Assembly: GCA_036380355.1 (NCBI GenBank) | Contig: DASVEW010000057.1 | Span: 1 to 11,312, forward strand | Direction: 5' to 3' | Source: JACDAN01 sp036380355 | GTDB lineage: Bacteria > Actinomycetota > Thermoleophilia > Gaiellales > Gaiellaceae | Length of the DNA: 11,312 nt | Part shown: one piece after another, positions 6,355 to 11,312 of the stretch | Numbering within the stretch: position 1 is the stretch's first letter | Layout: every line of letters starts with the position of its first letter | Made by a program: the position numbers and the translations under genes | Notes under the pieces: model-generated | Database searches by the model: none | Told to the model about the DNA's origin: nothing | The model's input: the letters and a program-made list of their open reading frames with translations, nothing else

Positions 6355-7241
6355 GACGCCTGCTCGCGATCGCGCTGGGCCTCTGGCTCACACTGCCCGC
6401 GACCGCCCTCGCCTCCACCGTCGAGGGCGAGGAGGAGGACTTCGACCCCTCCCACGAGTGGGAGCTCCACGACTGGATCCCGATCCACTTGGGCCCGATC
6501 AATCTCTCGATCAACAAAGCCGTCGCCTACCTGATCCTCTCGTCGGTCGTGACGATCCTGATCGGCTGGCTCCTGATGCGCTGGCGGCTCGGCACCGATC
6601 CCGATCGCCGTCAGACGGTTGGCGAGTGGATCTACGAGATCACGCAGACGCAGATCGCCGAGCAGGGTCTCCCCACCAAGGCGATTTCACGCTGGTACCC
6701 CTACGTCGCCTCCCTGGCGCTCTTCATCTGGGTCGTGAACGTCGTCGGCTTCATCCCGCTGCCGCTCTCGGACGAGACGTTCGAGCTCTTCGGCCTCGAG
6801 CTGCCGACACTCGGCATCTACGCGGCGACCTCGACGCTCTCCGTCACCCTGACCCTCGCCCTGATGACGTTCGTGTTCACGCATGTCGAGGGGATCCGCG
6901 CGAACGGGCCGGTCGGCTACTTCAAGAGTTGGATCCCTGATGTGCCGAAGGCGATGTACCCGCTGATCGTCCCGCTCGAGGTCCTGGGCCAGTTCATGCG
7001 GCTGATCTCGCTCTCGGTCCGGCTCTACGCGAACATGCTCGCCGGCCACATGCTGATCCTGGTGTTCATCAGCCTGATCTTCCTGATGAGTGGCTGGGTC
7101 TTCGGCTTGACGCCGCTCATCGTGGTCTTCATCACGGCCTTCTATCTGTTCGAGCTCCTGATCGTCGTCTCGATCCAGGCCTACATCTTCGCCGCCCTAT
7201 CAGCCATCTACATCGGCTCGGCCATCGAGCCCGAGCACTAG
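6351..7241 (+). CDS. atpB: ATP synthase F0 subunit a
   Basis: This 296-residue membrane subunit forms the two proton half-channels against the c-ring. The essential arginine is R224 in LSVRLYANMLAGH, and the family motifs PLEVLGQFMRLISLSVRL and IQAYIFAALSAIYIGSAI are clear. H233 occupies the site of E. coli Glu219, with E268 near the site of His245, a swapped pair as in mitochondrial subunit a. However, E268 is 8 residues before Q276 where E. coli and M. tuberculosis have 7. Residues 1-21 look like a cleavable signal peptide ending ALA, followed by an acidic stretch EGEEEDFD. The start ATG overlaps the atpI stop (ATGA). It is followed after 12 nt by atpE with a strong ribosome-binding site. 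Confidence 0.96.
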   Translation: MRRLLAIALGLWLTLPATALASTVEGEEEDFDPSHEWELHDWIPIHLGPINLSINKAVAYLILSSVVTILIGWLLMRWRLGTDPDRRQTVGEWIYEITQTQIAEQGLPTKAISRWYPYVASLALFIWVVNVVGFIPLPLSDETFELFGLELPTLGIYAATSTLSVTLTLALMTFVFTHVEGIRANGPVGYFKSWIPDVPKAMYPLIVPLEVLGQFMRLISLSVRLYANMLAGHMLILVFISLIFLMSGWVFGLTPLIVVFITAFYLFELLIVVSIQAYIFAALSAIYIGSAIEPEH

Positions 7242-7248
7242 GAAGGAG
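7241..7248 (+). promoter_or_regulatory. Strong Shine-Dalgarno of atpE
   Basis: GGAAGGAG at 7241-7248 begins in the atpB stop codon and lies 5 nt before the atpE ATG at 7254. The same octamer precedes atpA (8817-8824). Subunits c and alpha are the two high-copy subunits encoded in this window, while most neighbours rely on stop/start overlap, so the strong sites fit the need for more copies of these two. Confidence 0.75.
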
Positions 7249-7253
7249 CAGGT

Positions 7254-7520
7254 ATGAACCTCGCTGCAATTCTCGTCGCGGCCGCCGAGGACGGCGTCGA
7301 CGCCGGCAAGGCGATCGCGCTCGCACTGGGCATCGGCCTTGGCTCGCTCGGCGCCGGCGTCGGCATCGGGAACATCTTCGGCTCGATGATCCAGGCGGTC
7401 GCCCGGCAGCCCGAGCTCCGCGGCGAGCTGACGGGTATCCAGTGGCTCGGCTTCGCGCTCACCGAGGCCGTCGTCTTCTACGGCCTGATCGGCGGACTGC
7501 TCGCCTTCGTCCTCGTCTGA
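7254..7520 (+). CDS. atpE: ATP synthase F0 subunit c
   Basis: This 88-residue hairpin of two membrane helices forms the rotating c-ring. Helix 1 carries the Gly-rich pattern GIGLGSLGAGVGIGN (26-40), the polar loop has the conserved R51-Q52-P53, and helix 2 holds the ion-carrying carboxylate E71 in GFALTEAVVFYGL. The residues after E71 are A-V, not the Ser-Thr ligand set of Na+-type rings, and no Gln is seen at the helix-1 ligand site, so proton coupling is expected. The N-terminal extension (about 18 residues, AAEDGVDAGK) is slightly long. It starts after a strong GGAAGGAG and its stop overlaps the atpF ATG by 1 nt (TGATG). Confidence 0.96.
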   Translation: MNLAAILVAAAEDGVDAGKAIALALGIGLGSLGAGVGIGNIFGSMIQAVARQPELRGELTGIQWLGFALTEAVVFYGLIGGLLAFVLV

Positions 7521-8050
7521 TGCACACAGTCGTTGCCGCCAATCCGCTCATCGAGGTCGTTCCCGGCCTCATGATCTGGACGCTGCTGTGCTTCGGCATC
7601 ACGTTCTTCGTGCTGCGGAAGTACATCTTCGGGCCGGTCCAGAAGGCGATCGACGCCCGCCGGGACCGGATCCGCCAGGCGATCGACGAGGCCGACAACG
7701 CCCGCGCCGAGGCGCGGAAGCTCCTCGAGGAACACCGGGCGCTGATCAAGTCGGCTCGCGGCGACGCCGAACAGATCCTCGCCGAGGCCAGGCGCGTCGC
7801 CGATGCGCAGCGCGAGCGCATGAAGGAGGAGCTCGAGGCCGAGCGGCAGCGCCGGCTCGAGGACACCTCCAAGCAGATCGAGGCCGAGACACGCCGGGCG
7901 CTCGAGCAGATCCGCGCTGAGGTCGCCGAGCTGACGGTGATCGCGACCAGCAAGGTGACCGGCAAGGTCCTCACGGACGAGGACCACCGGCGGCTGATCG
8001 AAGAGGCGATCGGCGAGCTCGACTTCTCGGTGCTGGAGGAAGTGCGCTAG
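7520..8050 (+). CDS. atpF: ATP synthase F0 subunit b
   Basis: This 176-residue stator subunit has one N-terminal membrane helix (about 13-33, VVPGLMIWTLLCFGITFFVL) and a long charged coiled coil (about 40-150) that ties F0 to F1 through delta. It ends with the b-type tail KVTGKVLTDEDHRRLIEEAIGELD. Length is usual (156-180). I start at ATG 7520, which overlaps the atpE stop by 1 nt; an in-frame ATG at 7442 lies inside atpE and would add a basic, non-membrane stretch. A GGAGGAA (8035-8041) near its 3' end is placed to serve a start at 8050. The stop TAG (8048-8050) abuts the inserted palindromic element. Confidence 0.95.
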   Translation: MHTVVAANPLIEVVPGLMIWTLLCFGITFFVLRKYIFGPVQKAIDARRDRIRQAIDEADNARAEARKLLEEHRALIKSARGDAEQILAEARRVADAQRERMKEELEAERQRRLEDTSKQIEAETRRALEQIRAEVAELTVIATSKVTGKVLTDEDHRRLIEEAIGELDFSVLEEVR

Positions 8051-8211
8051 TGGCCCTGCAAGGAATGCTGCCCCGCTTCTGGGTCGCGAGCACCAAGCCA
8101 GAGCGCGCACTCCGACGAGCCAAGGCTGGACAGCCTTGGCGAGGAGGAGGGTCGGATCTGGCGCCGCGTGATCGCGGGCCAGAAGCCGGTATGTATTGCT
8201 TGGAGGGCCAC
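8050..8211 (+). mobile_element. Probable MITE: end-to-end palindromic insertion between atpF and atpH
   Basis: The left end GTGGCCCTGCAAGGAATGC (8050-8068) and the reverse complement of 8193-8211, GTGGCCCTCCAAGCAATAC, match at 16 of 19 positions, making terminal inverted repeats. CTAG flanks both sides (8047-8050, 8211-8214). Inside, nested pairs continue: 8075-8082 with 8179-8186, 8085-8089 with 8172-8176, 8097-8102 with 8157-8162, 8111-8116 with 8151-8156, and the tip 8119-8128 with 8131-8140. Removing the element with one TA leaves CGCTAGTGGCT, a TAG/GTG 1-nt overlap of atpF and atpH. Bacterial MITEs related to IS630/Tc1 duplicate TA, and IS630 itself prefers CTAG. There is no transposase. 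A 54-codon open frame (GTG 8050 to TAG 8212-8214) spans the element, but its product resembles nothing I know. It could instead be a structured RNA native to the operon. Confidence 0.65.
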
Positions 8212-8213
8212 TA

Positions 8214-8753
8214 GTGGCTGTCGCCCAGCGCATCTACGCGAACGCGCTCTTCGAGGCCGCGAGGGAGAGGGGGAAGCTCGACGTCGTCCGGCAGGAGCTT
8301 GCGGAGTTCTTGCGGGCGATGGAGCAGGTGCCCGAGCTGCGCGCGCTGCTCGAGAGCCCCGAGATCGACACGTCCGAGCGGGTCGACGCGCTGCGCTCGA
8401 TCCTCGCCGACGTGGACGAGCTCGTCCGGAACTTCCTTCTGCTCGCCGCCGAGAAGGGGCGGACGCACGAGCTCCCGGCGATCGTCCAGGAGTTCGAGGC
8501 GCTCGTCGCACGCCAGGAGGGAATCCTGGACGTCGAGCTCACGACGGCGGTCGAGCTGTCGGACGAGGACGCGCGCCAGATCCTGGAGCGGATCGAGGGC
8601 GTGTCCGACCGCAAGCTTCGCGCGACCCGACGGGTCGACCCCAATCTCATCGGAGGATTCGTGCTGCAGGCCGGATCGCATCGCGTCGACGCGAGCATCC
8701 GGGCCCGCCTGCAGACCCTACGCCGTCAGCTGGCGGGAACCGGAAGGAGTTAG
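8214..8753 (+). CDS. atpH: ATP synthase F1 subunit delta
   Basis: This 179-residue stator subunit links the top of the alpha-beta hexamer to subunit b. Family features are the N-terminal YANALFEAARERGKLDVV, the central VRNFLLLAAEKGRTHELPAIVQEFEALV, and the C-terminal VDPNLIGGFVLQAGSHRVDASIRARL (141-166). It is a stand-alone delta, unlike the fused b-delta protein of mycobacteria. I start at GTG 8214, giving MAVAQRIYANALFE; an in-frame ATG at 8196 would add six residues encoded by the inserted element. The TIR of that element places GGAGGG (8202-8207) 6 nt before the GTG, supplying a ribosome-binding site. The last codons contain CCGGAAGGAG (8740-8749), which can pair with sequence just past the stop. 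Confidence 0.95.
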   Translation: MAVAQRIYANALFEAARERGKLDVVRQELAEFLRAMEQVPELRALLESPEIDTSERVDALRSILADVDELVRNFLLLAAEKGRTHELPAIVQEFEALVARQEGILDVELTTAVELSDEDARQILERIEGVSDRKLRATRRVDPNLIGGFVLQAGSHRVDASIRARLQTLRRQLAGTGRS

Positions 8754-8829
8754 TGGTGCTCCTTCCGGCAACATTCAGGGCGTTTCTGGCGGAGCACGAA
8801 CCGGGCAACCGTCACCGGAAGGAGCACCA
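8754..8829 (+). promoter_or_regulatory. Perfect 15-bp inverted repeat sequestering the atpA ribosome-binding site
   Basis: TGGTGCTCCTTCCGG (8754-8768) and CCGGAAGGAGCACCA (8815-8829) are exact reverse complements, enclosing 46 nt. The right arm contains the atpA Shine-Dalgarno GGAAGGAG (8817-8824) and ends at the base before the TTG start. The left arm can alternatively pair with CCGGAAGGAG (8740-8749) at the end of atpH, a 10-bp stem with a 9-nt loop that holds the atpH stop. The two structures exclude each other. A CGG-GCAA-CCG mini-hairpin with a GNRA loop (8802-8811) sits in between. Coupling of atpA to atpH by mRNA structure is known in E. coli; a similar role here is inference. Confidence 0.6.
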
Positions 8830-10353
<1,524 letters not shown>

Positions 10354-10356
10354 TCG

Positions 10357-11244
10357 ATGGCCCAGGTTCAGGACATCAAGCGCCGGATCCGCTCGGTCCG
10401 GAACACGCGCAAGATCACGAAGGCCATGGAGCTCGTCGCCGGCGCGCGCCTGCGGCGGGCGCAGGCCCGCATCGAGGCGATGCGCCCCTACGCGGACCGG
10501 ATGCTGGAGCTGATGGTCGGCACGGCCCGCGCGAGCACGTCCGTCCGGGGCCTGCCGCTCCTCCAGCGGCGCGAAATCCGGACCGCGGCGATCCTGGCGC
10601 TGACGGGGGATCGCGGGCTCGCCGGCGCCTTCAACGCCCAGATTCTCCGCCACGTCTTCGCTGTCGAGCGGCGGCTTCGTCGCGACGGCGTCGACATCAA
10701 GTGGCTCGTGTCCGGCCGCAAGGGGGCCTCGACGCTGCGGTTCCGGCGCTACGACCTGGAGCAGGCCTGGATCGGGTTCAGCGACCGCCCCGCCTACTCG
10801 GACGCGCAGGCGATCGCGCACCGGATCGGCGAGCTGTACACGGAGGGCGAGGTCGACCAGGTGATCGTCGTCTACAACCACTTCGAGTCGCCGCTCGTCC
10901 AGCGTGTCGTCGAGCAAGAAATCCTGCCGATCCCGGAGAGCGTGCTCGAGTCGGGCGACGACGCGCCCCCGGCGCTCGTCGGGGACTTCATCTACGAGCC
11001 CGAGCCGGAGCTGATCCTCGAGCGCCTGCTCCCGGTCTACGTCGAGACCGAGCTCTACCGCTCACTCCTCGAGTCCGCCGCCTCCGAGCAGGGCGCCCGG
11101 ATGACGGCGATGCGGAACGCCTCCAAGAACGCGGCCGAGCTGATCGACAGCCTGACCCTGGCGATGAACCGAGCCCGCCAGGCGGAGATCACGCAAGAGA
11201 TCCTCGAGGTCGTCGCGGGAGCCGACGCTCTGACCCAGGCCTGA
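10357..11244 (+). CDS. atpG: ATP synthase F1 subunit gamma
   Basis: This 295-residue subunit is the central rotor shaft that turns inside the alpha-beta hexamer. It shows the N-terminal helix IKRRIRSVRNTRKITKAMEL with VAGARLRRAQ, the central-domain motif GDRGLAGAFN (84-93), and the long C-terminal coiled helix SEQGARMTAMRNASKNAAEL followed by NRARQAEITQEILEVVAGADAL. Length is typical (about 285-305). The ATG at 10357 follows the atpA stop after 3 nt with no close Shine-Dalgarno, so translation is probably by re-initiation from atpA. The beta and epsilon genes are expected next but lie beyond the window; the 68 nt that remain contain palindromes and no recognisable start of atpD. Confidence 0.97.
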   Translation: MAQVQDIKRRIRSVRNTRKITKAMELVAGARLRRAQARIEAMRPYADRMLELMVGTARASTSVRGLPLLQRREIRTAAILALTGDRGLAGAFNAQILRHVFAVERRLRRDGVDIKWLVSGRKGASTLRFRRYDLEQAWIGFSDRPAYSDAQAIAHRIGELYTEGEVDQVIVVYNHFESPLVQRVVEQEILPIPESVLESGDDAPPALVGDFIYEPEPELILERLLPVYVETELYRSLLESAASEQGARMTAMRNASKNAAELIDSLTLAMNRARQAEITQEILEVVAGADALTQA

Positions 11245-11245
11245 C

Positions 11246-11285
11246 GGCGTCTTTCGCCGAAAGTCTCACGACTTTCAGCGACGCC
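11246..11285 (+). repeat. Nested palindrome after atpG
   Basis: GGCGTC (11246-11251) pairs with GACGCC (11280-11285), and inside it GAAAGTC (11259-11265) pairs with GACTTTC (11270-11276) around a TCAC loop. CTTTC (11251-11255) can instead pair with GAAAG (11259-11263), so two inner folds are possible. It starts 1 nt after the atpG stop. It may be a processing or attenuation structure between gamma and beta, or part of another palindromic insertion. Confidence 0.5.
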
Positions 11286-11295
11286 ATGGAGCCGG

Positions 11296-11312
11296 GCGGC
11301 GCTCCGCGCCGC
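11296..11312 (+). repeat. GC hairpin cut by the window edge
   Basis: GCGGCGC (11296-11302) and GCGCCGC (11306-11312) are perfect reverse complements around a TCC loop. The stem reaches the last base, so its true length is unknown. An ATG at 11286 opens a short frame (MEPGGAPRR) that does not look like the N terminus of subunit beta. Confidence 0.4.

Noticed and set aside
7254..7520. Na+-coupled c-ring
   Set aside because: The residues following E71 are Ala-Val and no Gln ligand is visible in helix 1, so the known Na+ coordination set is missing.
8754..8829. The atpH-atpA inverted repeat as a second MITE
   Set aside because: The arms are perfect, but the left flank TTAG is not repeated on the right (TTGC), the interior is not palindromic, and the right arm contains the functional atpA ribosome-binding site.

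Overview
The window is a GC-rich (roughly 70% by eye), densely packed, single-strand block of core genes. All 14 recognisable genes lie on the + strand, most of them touching or overlapping by 1-4 nt. The order prfA-prmC-tsaC-(glyA-upp)-wecA-atpZ/atpI-atpB-E-F-H-A-G follows the actinobacterial atp neighbourhood: as I recall it, Mycobacterium tuberculosis has prfA-hemK-Rv1301-rfe-Rv1303-atpB onward. High GC, GTG/TTG starts and two promoter boxes placed for leaderless transcripts also point to Actinomycetota. A deep-branching class such as Thermoleophilia/Gaiellales is my guess; the sequence alone does not prove it.

Layout. (1) 1-2585: translation-quality unit: peptide release factor 1 (prfA), its glutamine methyltransferase (prmC) and threonylcarbamoyl-AMP synthase (tsaC), joined by 4-nt overlaps. 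A hairpin precedes it and a long hairpin closes it. (2) 2597-4552: serine hydroxymethyltransferase (glyA) and uracil phosphoribosyltransferase (upp), overlapping by 4 nt, with a separate leaderless-type promoter whose -10 box sits inside a perfect dyad. (3) 4559-5683: a WecA/TagO-type polyprenyl-phosphate sugar-phosphate transferase, starting 6 nt after upp. (4) 5684-11244: the ATP synthase operon: an AtpZ-like and an AtpI-like small membrane protein, then subunits a, c, b, delta, alpha and gamma. The beta and epsilon genes are expected just past the right edge. A compact AT-richer segment before atpZ carries an extended -10 and three AAGCTC repeats.

The most unusual content lies between the atp genes, not in them. 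Between atpF and atpH is a ~162-bp element that is an imperfect palindrome along its whole length. It has 19-bp imperfect terminal inverted repeats and is flanked by CTAG on both sides. Removing it with one flank copy restores a simple TAGTG stop/start overlap, so it looks like a MITE (miniature inverted-repeat transposable element) inserted cleanly into the operon. Between atpH and atpA, a perfect 15-bp inverted repeat buries the atpA ribosome-binding site and competes with an alternative 10-bp hairpin that would free it. A third palindromic stretch follows atpG. The proteins are ordinary core enzymes with a few oddities: a P-loop Gln-to-Ser change in alpha, a signal-peptide-like N terminus on subunit a, and a swapped, one-residue-shifted Glu/His pair in the subunit a proton path. 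I see no defence system, phage, CRISPR or RNA gene.
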